Source: Thalassospira australica (GTDB lineage Bacteria > Pseudomonadota > Alphaproteobacteria > Rhodospirillales > Thalassospiraceae). From it: a DNA stretch of 59,092 nt. Below are positions 34,337-43,450 of this stretch, piece after piece. The stretch covers positions 1 through 59,092 of the forward strand of contig NZ_JRJE01000027.1 of assembly GCF_000763295.1 (NCBI RefSeq), written 5' to 3'. The notes under the pieces were generated by a model. That model was not told the DNA's origin. It saw nothing but the letters and a program-made list of their open reading frames with translations, and searched no databases. Made by a program: the position numbers and the translations under genes. Position 1 is the first letter of the stretch. Every line of letters starts with the position of its first letter.

Positions 34337-35785
34337 TTAAATCGTAATGCCCTGAAGTTTGCGAAACAGGGTCACGGCATAGCGGTCCGTCATGCCCGAT
34401 ATATAATCCATCACCCGCATCAGGCGGCTATACAGATCGGGTGCCTCCGTCAGTTTACCTGACAAAAGCTTGTCGATCCGGTCGGCCTGTGGTGGCAGGC
34501 GCTTGCCGTGATTTTTATGTTCATCGATGTCAATTGCAGCCCGCACAAAACTGTCCAGCAGGCCGTTGATGACCTCGAACCCAGCCATTTCAATCGGCAA
34601 GACATGGGGCGCGTTGTAAATCTTTTGCACGGCCAGTTTCTTGCATGCCTTGGCGTGCGGGCCAAGCGGGGTGTTGGCAAGCAAGTCGCCTTCGATGGTG
34701 CCGCTTAAAAGGGCGTCTTCATTTTCAATAAAGGCATCAACCGCGGCCTTGACCAGATTGCCGATTGCCTTGCCACGCAAGAAACCGATCCGGTCATTTT
34801 CGGATTTTTCAGCATACCAGCCTTCACCCCGAAGGTCATTCCAGCGTTGCTCTGCATCGCCGTCATATTTGTCCGGGTGGCGGGCAATCGGGGCAAGGGC
34901 GCGTTCGACTTCCTCGAAACTGACACAGCCCAGTTCCCAGCCATCCTCAAGATCGACCACCGAATAACAAATATCGTCAGCCGCCTCGACCAGATAGACC
35001 AGCGGATGACGCCGCCATGCCCCGTCAAACCCGTCAAGCGGTGACAGGCCACAGGTCCTGGCGATGGCCTGGGCAATCTCGCGTTCCGCCTGATAATATC
35101 CGGGTTTTTTAAGGCCGGTATATTCCTTGCGGCGCGCCTCGGGCACCGATGTACTGCGCGGATATTTGATAAAGCTGCCCAGCGTGCCGTAAGTCAGGTT
35201 AAGCCCACCGTCAAAGCGCTTCATTTCAAGCTGGCTTATGATGCGCAAGCCTTGCGCGTTGCCCTCGAAATGGCGCAGGTCTTCCAGCTCCGGCCCCGAA
35301 AGACGCGATGTCAGTTCATCCTTGGCAAGGCGCGATGTGGTGAACCATTCATTGATGGCATCTTCGCCGGAATGGCCAAAGGGCGGGTTGCCGATATCAT
35401 GGGCCAAGCAGGCCGCCTGCACCATATAGCCGATATCGGCGACGGTGGTTTCGCTGTCCTGGGGCAGGTTTTTAACGATATGCGCACCGGCCATAAGCCC
35501 AAGGGACTGCCCGACAGAGCCAACCTCGATCGTGTGGGTCAGGCGGGTATGGACGTGATCGTTTTCAGATAAGGGATGCACTTGCGTTTTGTTTTGCAGG
35601 CGCCGGAACGAGGATGAAAAAATCACCCGGTCGACATCAATCTGAAACGGGCTACGGCCATCGGGGGTAGGATAGGGTTTGCCTTCGGGCAGGCGCACCT
35701 TGCCATCCTTGAATTCAAGCCGATGAGAAGAAAGAAGATCTTCCCAGCGCATTTTATCGCCAGACCATTGTGCAGACGACGCCAC
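34337..35785 (-). CDS. dgt: Deoxyguanosinetriphosphate triphosphohydrolase-like protein
   Basis: A 482-residue HD-domain enzyme that splits dGTP (or other dNTPs) into the nucleoside and triphosphate. FRRLQNKTQV, HTRLTHTIEV (metal and substrate histidines), LAHDIGNPPFGHSGE (HD 129-130) and YLVEAADDICYSVVDLEDG are all intact. Length falls between the short and long dGTPase types. The GTG at 35785 is preceded by AGGGG seven bases upstream; an ATG eleven codons later is an alternative. Monocistronic. Confidence 0.94.
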   Translation of the reverse strand: MASSAQWSGDKMRWEDLLSSHRLEFKDGKVRLPEGKPYPTPDGRSPFQIDVDRVIFSSSFRRLQNKTQVHPLSENDHVHTRLTHTIEVGSVGQSLGLMAGAHIVKNLPQDSETTVADIGYMVQAACLAHDIGNPPFGHSGEDAINEWFTTSRLAKDELTSRLSGPELEDLRHFEGNAQGLRIISQLEMKRFDGGLNLTYGTLGSFIKYPRSTSVPEARRKEYTGLKKPGYYQAEREIAQAIARTCGLSPLDGFDGAWRRHPLVYLVEAADDICYSVVDLEDGWELGCVSFEEVERALAPIARHPDKYDGDAEQRWNDLRGEGWYAEKSENDRIGFLRGKAIGNLVKAAVDAFIENEDALLSGTIEGDLLANTPLGPHAKACKKLAVQKIYNAPHVLPIEMAGFEVINGLLDSFVRAAIDIDEHKNHGKRLPPQADRIDKLLSGKLTEAPDLYSRLMRVMDYISGMTDRYAVTLFRKLQGITI

Positions 35786-35921
35786 TTTAAACCCCTGTCC
35801 GTATCGAGTGTTGTGTCAGATATTGTTGCTGTTGTTCTTATCCGCCAACTTTAACGGGCCGGGGAGTCCGGTGCAATCGGACAAAACAGCGCTCAGCCGA
35901 TTGCACCGCAATTATTCGGAC

Positions 35922-36341
35922 TTAGCCAAAGAACCAGCTTCTTGGATCATCAATCGGACGGCCATTGAGTGCGCGCAAAAGCCCGATCACATTGCGCCCG
36001 ATAAACCATGCGGTGGTGTAAAGCCCCATTAAGCCGACAACCGCCCAGCCCAATAGCGGAATCCAGCCTATCACCAAGGTGAACAGGCCAAGAATCATCG
36101 CATAGAAAATGCTGATCCAGAATGTTCGGACGATGAAGATATAGTGGCTGTTGGTCCAGTGATTGTCGTCTTCACGCGCGATATAGGCAACGATCAGGGC
36201 GATAAAGCCCGTCGCAAAGGCCGTAAAAAGGGTCGCGATCATAAGCCCGTAACAGACAAGAGCCGTATTACCGCCGCGCTCGTCAGCATGGCGCGGTGCT
36301 GTGTCAAAAGACGCATCCTGACCGTGAATATGGTCGTTCAT
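35922..36341 (-). CDS. Small DUF4870-like membrane protein
   Basis: A 139-residue protein with a polar N-terminal tail rich in His and Asp (1-30) and three or four hydrophobic helices (about 32-62, 78-102, 104-122). The patterns NHWTNSHYIFIVRTFW and the C-terminal RALNGRPIDDPRSWFFG are recurrent in DUF4870-like membrane proteins of alphaproteobacteria. The function is unknown. ATG at 36341 has AAAGGA upstream. It lies alone between dgt and gor. Confidence 0.75.
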   Translation of the reverse strand: MNDHIHGQDASFDTAPRHADERGGNTALVCYGLMIATLFTAFATGFIALIVAYIAREDDNHWTNSHYIFIVRTFWISIFYAMILGLFTLVIGWIPLLGWAVVGLMGLYTTAWFIGRNVIGLLRALNGRPIDDPRSWFFG

Positions 36342-36574
36342 CGAGTTTTTCCTTTTCGTCGCAATCCCCATCGCGTCTTTCAGAAGATATAGACCAAAAG
36401 TTTAAAAATGCTATTCCCGATTAGGTGTCATTGTCACCAAAGCCGGTTTTAGCCCTGTGATAGCGGGCATCACACAATTTTTACGCCCGATTTACCTTGT
36501 TTTGCCTCGACTCTTGGCAATTTCGCCCTACATTTGGCGCCATGTTGTCAATTGACCAAAACAGGAATTTCCGC

Positions 36575-37936
36575 ATGTCGGACTATGATTTTGATTTGTT
36601 TGTAATCGGTGCCGGATCGGGTGGCGTGCGCGCAGCCCGCGTCGCATCGGGATATGGCGCAAAGGTCGCCATCGCCGAAGAAAGCCGCGTTGGCGGCACC
36701 TGTGTGATCCGTGGCTGCGTGCCCAAAAAGCTTTTGGTATATGGCGCGCACTTTGCCGAGGATTTCGAAGATGCCGCTGCCTATGGCTGGTCCCTTCCGG
36801 ATGCGCCAAGCTTTAGCTGGAAGACACTGATCGCCAACAAGGATGCCGAGATTGACCGGCTGAACGGCATCTATAAAAAGCTTCTCGCCGGATCAAATAT
36901 TGAACTGTTTGAAAGCCGCGCTGTTCTTAAGGATGCCCACACCATTGCTGTGGGTGACAAAACCGTCACGGCTGAACGCATTCTGATTGCGGTGGGCGGT
37001 ACGCCGGTCATGCCTGATATTCCGGGCATCGAACATGCGATTTCGTCCAATCAGGCCTTCCATCTTGAAGACCTGCCCGAACGGATTGCCGTTGTCGGTG
37101 GCGGCTATATCGCGGTGGAGTTTGCCGGTATTTTTGCCGGCCTTGGCGCGAATGTGACCCAGTTCTATCGCGGTGATCAGATCCTTCGCGGCTTTGACAA
37201 CGATATCCGCACCCATCTGGCCGAGGAAATCGTCAAAAAGGGCATTGATCTTCGCCTGAACACCAATGTCACGGCGATCGCCAAAAATGACGATGGTTCG
37301 CTCAGCCTGACCCTGACGGGTGGGGGGCATCAGGAAGTTGATGCCATCATGTTTGCCACCGGTCGTGAACCCAAAACCAATGGTCTGGGGCTTGAACAGG
37401 CCGGGGTGGAGCTTAATGACAAAAGCGCGATCAAAACCAATGCCGGTCTTCAGACCAGTGTGCCAAACATTTATGCCGTCGGGGATGTCCGTGATCACAT
37501 CCAGCTGACCCCGGTTGCCATCAAGGAAGGCATGGCATTCGCCGATACCGTGTATGGCGGAAAACCATGGTCCATGAGCTATCAGGCCATCCCGACCGCC
37601 GTCTTCAGCCAGCCGCCGGTTGGCACTGTCGGCCTGTCCGAGGAAGAAGCACGCGCCAAAGGCATGGATGTTGATATCTATAAATCGACCTTCAAACCGA
37701 TGCGCCACACGCTTTCGGGACGTGATGAAAAAACGCTGATGAAGCTGATCGTCGATAAAACCACCGATGTGGTGCTTGGCGCGCATATGGTTGGCCCGGA
37801 TGCGGCCGAAATCATTCAGGGCATCGGCATTGCCGTGCGCATGGGGGCCACCAAGGCCCAGTTCGATCAGACTGTTGCGGTCCATCCGTCCGCGGCCGAG
37901 GAATTTGTCACCATGCGGTTCCCGGTAACGAGTTAA
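36575..37936 (+). CDS. gor: Glutathione-disulfide reductase
   Basis: A 453-residue FAD/NADPH enzyme that reduces glutathione disulfide. FAD loop VIGAGSGGVRAARVA (10-24); redox-active Cys43 and Cys48 in GGTCVIRGCVPKK; NADPH-binding loop VVGGGYIAVEFAGI; catalytic C-terminal HPSAAEEFVTM. The plant/alphaproteobacterial type of Gor. ATG at 36575 with CAGGAA upstream; in-frame starts at 36542 and 36497 are less likely. A perfect hairpin follows about 65 bases downstream. Confidence 0.95.
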   Translation: MSDYDFDLFVIGAGSGGVRAARVASGYGAKVAIAEESRVGGTCVIRGCVPKKLLVYGAHFAEDFEDAAAYGWSLPDAPSFSWKTLIANKDAEIDRLNGIYKKLLAGSNIELFESRAVLKDAHTIAVGDKTVTAERILIAVGGTPVMPDIPGIEHAISSNQAFHLEDLPERIAVVGGGYIAVEFAGIFAGLGANVTQFYRGDQILRGFDNDIRTHLAEEIVKKGIDLRLNTNVTAIAKNDDGSLSLTLTGGGHQEVDAIMFATGREPKTNGLGLEQAGVELNDKSAIKTNAGLQTSVPNIYAVGDVRDHIQLTPVAIKEGMAFADTVYGGKPWSMSYQAIPTAVFSQPPVGTVGLSEEEARAKGMDVDIYKSTFKPMRHTLSGRDEKTLMKLIVDKTTDVVLGAHMVGPDAAEIIQGIGIAVRMGATKAQFDQTVAVHPSAAEEFVTMRFPVTS

Positions 37937-37974
37937 ACGCAGGGTAAGCCCGGTAATATCGCGTAACGTCAAAT

Positions 37975-38000
37975 TACGCCGAGCTACGCCAGGTTACGCA
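37975..38000 (+). repeat. Three TACGC(C/A) repeats with 10-base period
   Basis: TACGCC at 37975 and 37985 and TACGCA at 37995 recur exactly every ten bases, one helical turn, just before the gor hairpin; TTACCC-like and GTAACG variants lie upstream. It could be a protein-binding array or chance. Confidence 0.4.
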
Positions 38001-38034
38001 AGAAGGGTGACGCGTCAATCGCGTCACCCTTCTT
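38000..38034. terminator. Terminator hairpin between convergent gor and the nitroreductase gene
   Basis: Perfect 15-bp stem AAGAAGGGTGACGCG / CGCGTCACCCTTCTT with a five-base loop, followed by CGTTTG on the plus strand and preceded by TTACG. A short T-run only, but the stem is strong and its place between convergent genes fits. Confidence 0.7.
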
Positions 38035-38149
38035 CGTTTGGGGCAGGAATAAAAATGGGGAAGGCAAGGGTCGGGGGGATATCTGCCTTCCCCAGTTTGC
38101 CTGACGGCCATGCTGTTGTTTGGCTGCATGGCCGTGCGGGCGGGGGGAA

Positions 38150-38818
38150 TTAGACGTCTGTAATGATCTCGCTAAGCGGCAGACGTGATTTCGGCAGGGA
38201 TTTGTTATAATCCTCGTCAGGGCTGGAATAGCCGATCGGCACGACAAACAGGCTGCCATAGCCTTTTTCCCGCAGGCCGAACTCTTCGTCGAGAACTTTG
38301 GTTTCGACACCTTCCATCGGTGTTGCGTCAATACCAAGCGTGGCAAGACCCAGCAGGAAAGAACCGAGATTGAGATAGACCTGTTTGTCCATCCAGTGCT
38401 GAACGTCTTTCAGGTCATGTTTGTGCATGTTCACAAACATGGAACGGCCCGCGTGCATGGCATTTTTGAAGTTTTCCGGGTCACCGGCAAAGCGGCCATC
38501 TTCTTCTTCGCTGTTGAGGATATATTGCAGATAGTCCTCGCCGGCTTCCAGGCGGCTGGCAAACACGACAACATGTGATGCATTCTTGATGCTGCCGACG
38601 TTAAACGGATAAAGGCGTTCTGCTGATTTGGCGACGCGCGCCTTGCCGTCATCGGTTGCGGCAATAACAAAGTGCCAAGGCTGGATATTGGTGCTTGAGG
38701 CCGAGTAACGCAGAAGGTTGCGGACCTTGACCATATCTTCGTCGGAAATTTTGCGGCTGGCATCAAATGCCTTGGTGGTGTGGCGCTTTTTGGCGTAGGC
38801 GATGATATCCTGGTTCAT
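38150..38818 (-). CDS. NfsB-like oxygen-insensitive nitroreductase / dihydropteridine reductase
   Basis: A 222-residue FMN flavoprotein that reduces nitroaromatics, quinones or pteridines with NAD(P)H. KKRHTTKAFDASRKI binds FMN phosphate; RYSASSTNIQPWHFVIA and ATLGIDATPMEGVE are the NfsB-type hallmarks; length matches E. coli NfsB (217). ATG at 38818 with GAGG six bases upstream. The LysR regulator and a monooxygenase-fold gene next to it suggest a small quinone or electrophile response cluster; this is inference. Confidence 0.92.
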   Translation of the reverse strand: MNQDIIAYAKKRHTTKAFDASRKISDEDMVKVRNLLRYSASSTNIQPWHFVIAATDDGKARVAKSAERLYPFNVGSIKNASHVVVFASRLEAGEDYLQYILNSEEEDGRFAGDPENFKNAMHAGRSMFVNMHKHDLKDVQHWMDKQVYLNLGSFLLGLATLGIDATPMEGVETKVLDEEFGLREKGYGSLFVVPIGYSSPDEDYNKSLPKSRLPLSEIITDV

Positions 38819-38955
38819 GATATACCTCGAATTTGGCAAAGATGTCCTGTTGGCCAAAACGCGAAAAGCGTGACCGAGACAGCACAGCGTTGATGTGAAA
38901 GATCGCATTAGGGCGTTTGGGTCAGAAGATCGAAACGGCGTTTGTGGAGGTCAGC

Positions 38956-39246
38956 TCAATCGACTTTGGTCATTTCATGCAAGATGAGTTCAGAGACAGC
39001 ACCATCGGTCGCCTTCATGAAACTCTTCAGATGCGGCCCGTCCATATGTTGTTGCCAAAGCACCCGGGTTTCCCAGTTTTCGAAAACCATGAAATGCGCT
39101 GGATTGTTGTTGTCCAGATGCAGATCATAATTCACGCATCCTTCCTCTGGCCGGGTCAGCGCGATCAGTTTTTCAAGTTCTGATCGGACAAGGGAAATCT
39201 GATCCGGATTTGCATGAATATGGGCCACAATCGTCAATTGGGTCAT
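38956..39246 (-). CDS. Antibiotic-biosynthesis-monooxygenase (ABM) fold protein
   Basis: A 96-residue dimeric alpha/beta-barrel protein. LTIVAHIHANPDQISLVRSEL starts the fold; EEGCVNYDLHLDN, FMVFENWETRVLWQQHM and GPHLKSFM carry the conserved Asn/Trp/His positions of YgiN/LsrG-like members, several of which act on quinones. ATG at 39246 has AAGGA upstream. The nitroreductase starts 137 bases downstream on the same strand, probably in one transcript; the divergent LysR gene is the likely regulator. Confidence 0.9.
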   Translation of the reverse strand: MTQLTIVAHIHANPDQISLVRSELEKLIALTRPEEGCVNYDLHLDNNNPAHFMVFENWETRVLWQQHMDGPHLKSFMKATDGAVSELILHEMTKVD

Positions 39247-39297
39247 ATCTTTGTTCCTTGAGTTCAACTATTGGCACAAAGATATCTATTTGTTTGA

Positions 39298-39335
39298 TCC
39301 GGATAAACTGCGATAATGCGAAATCATAATCCGGA
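39298..39335. promoter_or_regulatory. Inverted repeat TCCGGAT-N24-ATCCGGA in LysR divergent promoter
   Basis: Perfect 7-bp arms (39298-39304 and 39329-39335) between the ABM gene and the lysR start. Position just upstream of the regulator suggests autoregulation or control of the divergent pair; the spacing is wider than a classical LysR T-N11-A box. Confidence 0.45.
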
Positions 39336-39346
39336 ATTTCCGTAAA

Positions 39347-40249
39347 ATGTTGTTAAGCAATCTGTCGCTGTTTTTAAATATTGTCGAAAAAGGCAGCCTG
39401 TCCGCCGCAGGACGGGAAGCAGGCCTGTCGCCGACCAGCGTGTCGGAACGTCTTGCCGCGCTTGAAGCGCATTTTGGTGTGGTGTTGTTGAACCGGACAA
39501 CCCGATCCATCAGTCTGACTGACGAAGGCCGACAACTGATCGATGGTGCCAAGCAGGTGCTTGGCGAAGTCCATGATCTTGAAACCCGTATTCGCTATGG
39601 GGCGCAATCGCTTTCAGGGTTGATTCGCCTGAGCGTGCCAAACGATACCGGGCGTCAGATCGTCTCGGCAGAATTGGCGCAATTTGTTGATGAAAACCCA
39701 AATATCGATATCGATCTGATGTTGTCTGATGGCTATGTCGATATTGTCGGTCAAGGTGTGGATATCGCGTTGCGTTTCGGGCGGATCACAGACAGTTCGT
39801 TACGTGTGCGGCCGCTGGGACTGACACGTCGTATCATTTGTGCATCCCCCGAATATCTGGCAAAGCACGGAACGCCGAAAACCCCGTCAGACCTGAAAAA
39901 TCATAATTGTCTGATCATGCGTTTCGGGCCGAACCTCGATAACCTTTGGCGTTTCGGTCCCGATGGCACAAAGCAAATCGTGACGGTGCGGGGGAACCGA
40001 ATTGCCAATGACGGCGGTCTGGTGCGCCAATGGGCGCTTGATGGCTATGGTATTGTCTGGAAGGCGGAACTTGACGTTGGCGAGGATATCCGCGCCGGAC
40101 GACTGGTCGAGGTTCTTGGTGACTATGCGTCGCCGCCAACACCCTTGCAAATGCTGTTTCCGCCCTCCCGCACCCAGCCACACCGGGTAAAAGTTTTGGC
40201 AGATCGACTTACCAAAGTATTGCGGGCAGGATTGCTGCACGAAGAGTGA
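39347..40249 (+). CDS. LysR-family transcriptional regulator
   Basis: A 300-residue regulator with N-terminal HTH (about 3-60: FLNIVEKGSLSAAGREAGLSPTSVSERLAALE) and a periplasmic-binding-like effector domain (about 88-292: GLIRLSVPNDTGRQ, DIALRFGRITDSSL, RRIICASPEYLAKHG). It is of the CrgA/QseD-like subfamily common in proteobacteria. Divergent from the ABM/nitroreductase pair, so probably their regulator. ATG at 39347; no strong ribosome site is visible. Confidence 0.92.
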   Translation: MLLSNLSLFLNIVEKGSLSAAGREAGLSPTSVSERLAALEAHFGVVLLNRTTRSISLTDEGRQLIDGAKQVLGEVHDLETRIRYGAQSLSGLIRLSVPNDTGRQIVSAELAQFVDENPNIDIDLMLSDGYVDIVGQGVDIALRFGRITDSSLRVRPLGLTRRIICASPEYLAKHGTPKTPSDLKNHNCLIMRFGPNLDNLWRFGPDGTKQIVTVRGNRIANDGGLVRQWALDGYGIVWKAELDVGEDIRAGRLVEVLGDYASPPTPLQMLFPPSRTQPHRVKVLADRLTKVLRAGLLHEE

Positions 40250-40315
40250 TAGCAACCGTTGCAGTGCTGCCAAATTGGCGGGGCCATTGAGCCCCGCCAA
40301 TACCGGGCAATCAAC

Positions 40316-41623
40316 TTACCGTCCCGTAATGCCCGGGAAGATGATCAGGATCGCGACCGCCAAAATCTGCAGGCAGATAAACGGAAACAGCGATCTGAAG
40401 ATATCGCCCAGTGATATGTCGGGTGGCGCGACGGATTTAAGATAGAACGCTGCGGGCCCGAATGGCGGGGACAGGAAGCTGACCTGCATGTTCATGGCAA
40501 ACAGCACGCCAAACCAGACCGGATCAAAGCCAAGGTCTTTTACGATCGGGACAAAGATCGGCATGGTCAGAAGGGCGATGCCCACCCAGTCAAGGAACAT
40601 GCCCAGCACAAACAGGATCAGCATCATGAACAGGATGATGATGGTCGGATCATCGGAAATGCCGGTGATCAGACTGGAGACAAACTTGATCCCGCCCATC
40701 AGGTTAAACACACCCACAAGTGCCGATGCGCCAATCCCGATCCAGACGATCATCCCGCAGGTCGAAAGTGTTTGAAGGGCCGCGGCCTTAAGCATCGGGA
40801 GCGAGAATTCACGCCGCAAAATGGTCGATGCGATCACGCCGGCAACGCCGACCGCGGATGCCTCGGTCACCGATGCGATCCCGCCATAGATCGACCCCAA
40901 CACACAGAACACCACCAGGATCGGCAGGAACAGGCCCTTGAGCAGGCGGATCTTTTCTGCTGACGGGATTTTTTCGGTTTGCGGCGGCGGGGCGATGTTC
41001 TTGCCGGTGTAGGACCGGAAAAGGACATAGGCGACATAAAAGGCTGCCAGCATAAAGCCCGGAATAAAGGCCGAGGTGAACAGATCGCCAATCGAAACAT
41101 TGGCTGTTAGGCCATAAATGATCAGAACAATCGAGGGCGGCACCATGGTGCCCAGTGACCCACCGGCACAAACCACGCCAATGGCAAGGTTTTTATCGTA
41201 TCCCTGACGCAACATCTGGGGCAGGGCCAGCAGGCCAAGCAAGACGATCTCGCCGCCGATAATGCCGCTCATGGCGGCCAGAATGACGGCGACAAAGATG
41301 GTCTGAACCGCAACCCCGCCCTTAAGCCGCCCGCCAAACAGGCGCATGGCATCAAACAGATCACGGGCAATCCCGGACCGGTCCAGAATGGCGGCCATCA
41401 GGACAAACATCGGGACTGAGACAAAAACAAAGGAAGAAACGAATGAATAGACCCGACTTGTGATCAGCGGCACGGCCATCGGCCCAAACCAGCCAAGGGT
41501 GAAAATAAGGGCAATCAGAAGGGTAACGAACGCAAGCGGCATGCCGGTCAGCAAAAAGCCAAGCAGCAGGACGAACATGGCAAGCGTGCCGTACTCAATG
41601 CCGAGGGACTGTAATTCAAACAT
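40316..41623 (-). CDS. dctM: TRAP transporter large permease DctM
   Basis: A 435-residue inner-membrane protein with about twelve segments that forms the sodium-driven transport domain. LLGFLLTGMPLAFVTLLIAL, SGIIGGEIVLLGLLALPQML, GGSLGTMVPPSIVLIIYG and LFAMNMQVSFLSPPFGPAAFYLK are the DctM landmarks. Last gene of gntK-dctP-dctQ-dctM, 48 bases after dctQ. Length and motifs are normal. Confidence 0.94.
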   Translation of the reverse strand: MFELQSLGIEYGTLAMFVLLLGFLLTGMPLAFVTLLIALIFTLGWFGPMAVPLITSRVYSFVSSFVFVSVPMFVLMAAILDRSGIARDLFDAMRLFGGRLKGGVAVQTIFVAVILAAMSGIIGGEIVLLGLLALPQMLRQGYDKNLAIGVVCAGGSLGTMVPPSIVLIIYGLTANVSIGDLFTSAFIPGFMLAAFYVAYVLFRSYTGKNIAPPPQTEKIPSAEKIRLLKGLFLPILVVFCVLGSIYGGIASVTEASAVGVAGVIASTILRREFSLPMLKAAALQTLSTCGMIVWIGIGASALVGVFNLMGGIKFVSSLITGISDDPTIIILFMMLILFVLGMFLDWVGIALLTMPIFVPIVKDLGFDPVWFGVLFAMNMQVSFLSPPFGPAAFYLKSVAPPDISLGDIFRSLFPFICLQILAVAILIIFPGITGR

Positions 41624-41671
41624 CTAAATATATCCTGTCGCGCCACGCGAAGGCGGCACCAAATTGCACGA

Positions 41672-42265
41672 TCAATCCTTCGTGCCGGTTTTGGCGGGCA
41701 TGATGGGGGCGGTGCGCGCATAATTGACCGCCTGAACGAAAAACTGGACGGTCAGTACAATCAGAATCAGCAGCAGGAACACCTTTAGAATACCGGGATA
41801 GGGTGCGTTAAAGGCGCTTCCGGTTGTTTCCAGGTGAATATCCCCACTGGGTGTAAAGGCACCACGCTGAACCATCAACCATGCGGCCCAGGCAAAGAAC
41901 CCCGATGAAATCATGCAGACAATGGAAATGATGATATCAAGCGTTTTGCGCATTTTAGGGCCGACAATGTCATAGAGAATGACAACGCGGATGTGCTTGT
42001 CGCGTGCCGCACAATAAAGCCCGCCAAAAACGAACCCGGTCGCACAGATAAATGTCGTCGTCTCATGGGCCCAAAGGGTCGGGCTGTTGAAAACGTGACG
42101 CATCAGAATTTCATAAATCAGGGTCGCCATCGACACCAGAAAGCCAAAGGCAAACAGGCTTGATGTTTTGGTGATGGCCCGGCCCAGCAGGCCGGATACG
42201 GCAAGCGGTTGTTCCTGAACTTCTTCCGGTTCGGGCAACGGGGAATGTTGCGGGGTATCGGACAT
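41672..42265 (-). CDS. dctQ: TRAP transporter small permease DctQ
   Basis: A 197-residue inner-membrane protein with four helices and an acidic, Pro-rich N-terminal tail (residues 1-20). FGFLVSMATLIYEILMRHVFNSPTLWAHETTTF contains the conserved RxxFN-x-P-x-W-x-E type motif of DctQ. ATG at 42265 has AAGGA upstream. The gap to dctP carries two strong hairpins, so permease expression is likely lower than that of the binding protein. Confidence 0.9.
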   Translation of the reverse strand: MSDTPQHSPLPEPEEVQEQPLAVSGLLGRAITKTSSLFAFGFLVSMATLIYEILMRHVFNSPTLWAHETTTFICATGFVFGGLYCAARDKHIRVVILYDIVGPKMRKTLDIIISIVCMISSGFFAWAAWLMVQRGAFTPSGDIHLETTGSAFNAPYPGILKVFLLLILIVLTVQFFVQAVNYARTAPIMPAKTGTKD

Positions 42266-42293
42266 GTCGGACGTTCCTTGGTTCAGCAGGAAA

Positions 42294-42404
42294 TGCAATC
42301 CGGCAATGGGGGAGGCCTTCACCCCCGACAACGTCCCGGATGTCGGGGGCGGCCGGATTGCAATCCATCTACTTGCCGGCAGCACTGGGAAACTGTGCTG
42401 CCGG
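42294..42404 (-). promoter_or_regulatory. Two strong hairpins between dctP and dctQ
   Basis: The dctQ-proximal structure has an outer stem TGCAATCCGGC / GCCGGATTGCA (42294-42304, 42352-42362) enclosing CCCCCGACA / TGTCGGGGG (42322-42330, 42341-42349). The dctP-proximal one is CCGGCAGCAC / GTGCTGCCGG (42376-42385, 42395-42404). No T-run follows, so they look like mRNA-processing or stabilising structures. Confidence 0.7.
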
Positions 42405-42421
42405 TGAACAGTTGATCTGAC

Positions 42422-43450
42422 TTAGATCATACCCTGTGATTTCAGGTAGTCGACAAGGGTGTCATACACCTTCTGGGCATCTTCGGAACGTGCCGCGACT
42501 TTTTCCCACTGACTAGTGGCAATCTGACGGAACTTGGCGCGTTCTTCTGCCGACCAGTTGTGAATGGTTACCCCGCCGTCTTTACGTGCGGCAGCAACGG
42601 CTTCCATGTCTTTCATCGCAAGGCGGGCTTCCATGTCATGTGCAAGGTCACGCACGGACATTTCAAGGATCGCCTGAAGGTCTTCGGGCATGGAATCCCA
42701 TTTGGTCTTGTTGATCGACACTTCGAGCATCGGCATGGAATGGAAGCCCGGATAGACCGGATGTTTTGCCACGTCATGCAGGCCCATCGCCTGGTTGGTC
42801 GAGAACACGGTCGCATCTGCGGCATCGATCACTTTTTTATCAAGCGATGTAAAAACTTCCGATTGCGGGATGTTCACCGGTGCGGCACCGGCTGCGGCGA
42901 ATACCTGCTGAACCATGCCTTCTGGTGCACGCATCTTAAGGCCCTTGAGGTCAGCAACGCCGTCAAGCGGGACCGAGGATACAAAAGCTTCAAGGCCCGG
43001 GGTAACTGCGCCGATGAACTGCAAGCCCCGCGGGTTAAGCAGGCTGTTCATCAGTTCCTTGCCGCCACCATATTCGACGAAACGCAGCATTTCCGAAGGT
43101 GCAGACCATGCGCCGACCGGATTGGCAATCAGGCCAAATGCCGGGTCTTTGCCGCTGAAATAGCTGGTGTCGGTGATGTGGCCGTCAAGAATGCCTGCTG
43201 CAATGGCATCCTGGGTTTCGGCATGTTCGACAATCGAGTTCACCGGCAGCATTTCAACTTCAACACGGCCACCGGTCATCGTGCCGATGCGTTCGGCCCA
43301 TTCCTGTTCCAGTTCAAAGTTCGGAACGCCAGCCGCGTCACTGGACTGGATCTTAAGGGTAAATTCCTGCGCATTGGCCCCAAACGGTGCCGCAGCAATC
43401 AGGGTTGCGATGATACTTGCACCTGCAAGCGATTTAAGAGTCTTGGTCAT
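42422..43450 (-). CDS. dctP: TRAP transporter substrate-binding protein DctP
   Basis: A 342-residue periplasmic protein; signal peptide to about residue 27 (FGANA|QEF). DctP landmarks include HAETQDAIAAGILDG, LKGLKMRAPEGMVQQVFAAAGAAPVNIPQSEVFTSLDKKVIDA with the substrate-carboxylate arginine in KMRAPEG, and VYPGFHSMPML. The ATG overlaps the gntK stop (ATGA), an unusually tight link of a sugar-acid kinase to a TRAP receptor, so gluconate or a related sugar acid is the probable ligand. This is inference from context. Confidence 0.93.
   Translation of the reverse strand: MTKTLKSLAGASIIATLIAAAPFGANAQEFTLKIQSSDAAGVPNFELEQEWAERIGTMTGGRVEVEMLPVNSIVEHAETQDAIAAGILDGHITDTSYFSGKDPAFGLIANPVGAWSAPSEMLRFVEYGGGKELMNSLLNPRGLQFIGAVTPGLEAFVSSVPLDGVADLKGLKMRAPEGMVQQVFAAAGAAPVNIPQSEVFTSLDKKVIDAADATVFSTNQAMGLHDVAKHPVYPGFHSMPMLEVSINKTKWDSMPEDLQAILEMSVRDLAHDMEARLAMKDMEAVAAARKDGGVTIHNWSAEERAKFRQIATSQWEKVAARSEDAQKVYDTLVDYLKSQGMI

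Noticed and set aside
36893..37972. Minus-strand open frame of 359 codons over gor
   Set aside because: Mirror of glutathione reductase; no domain, no ribosome site.
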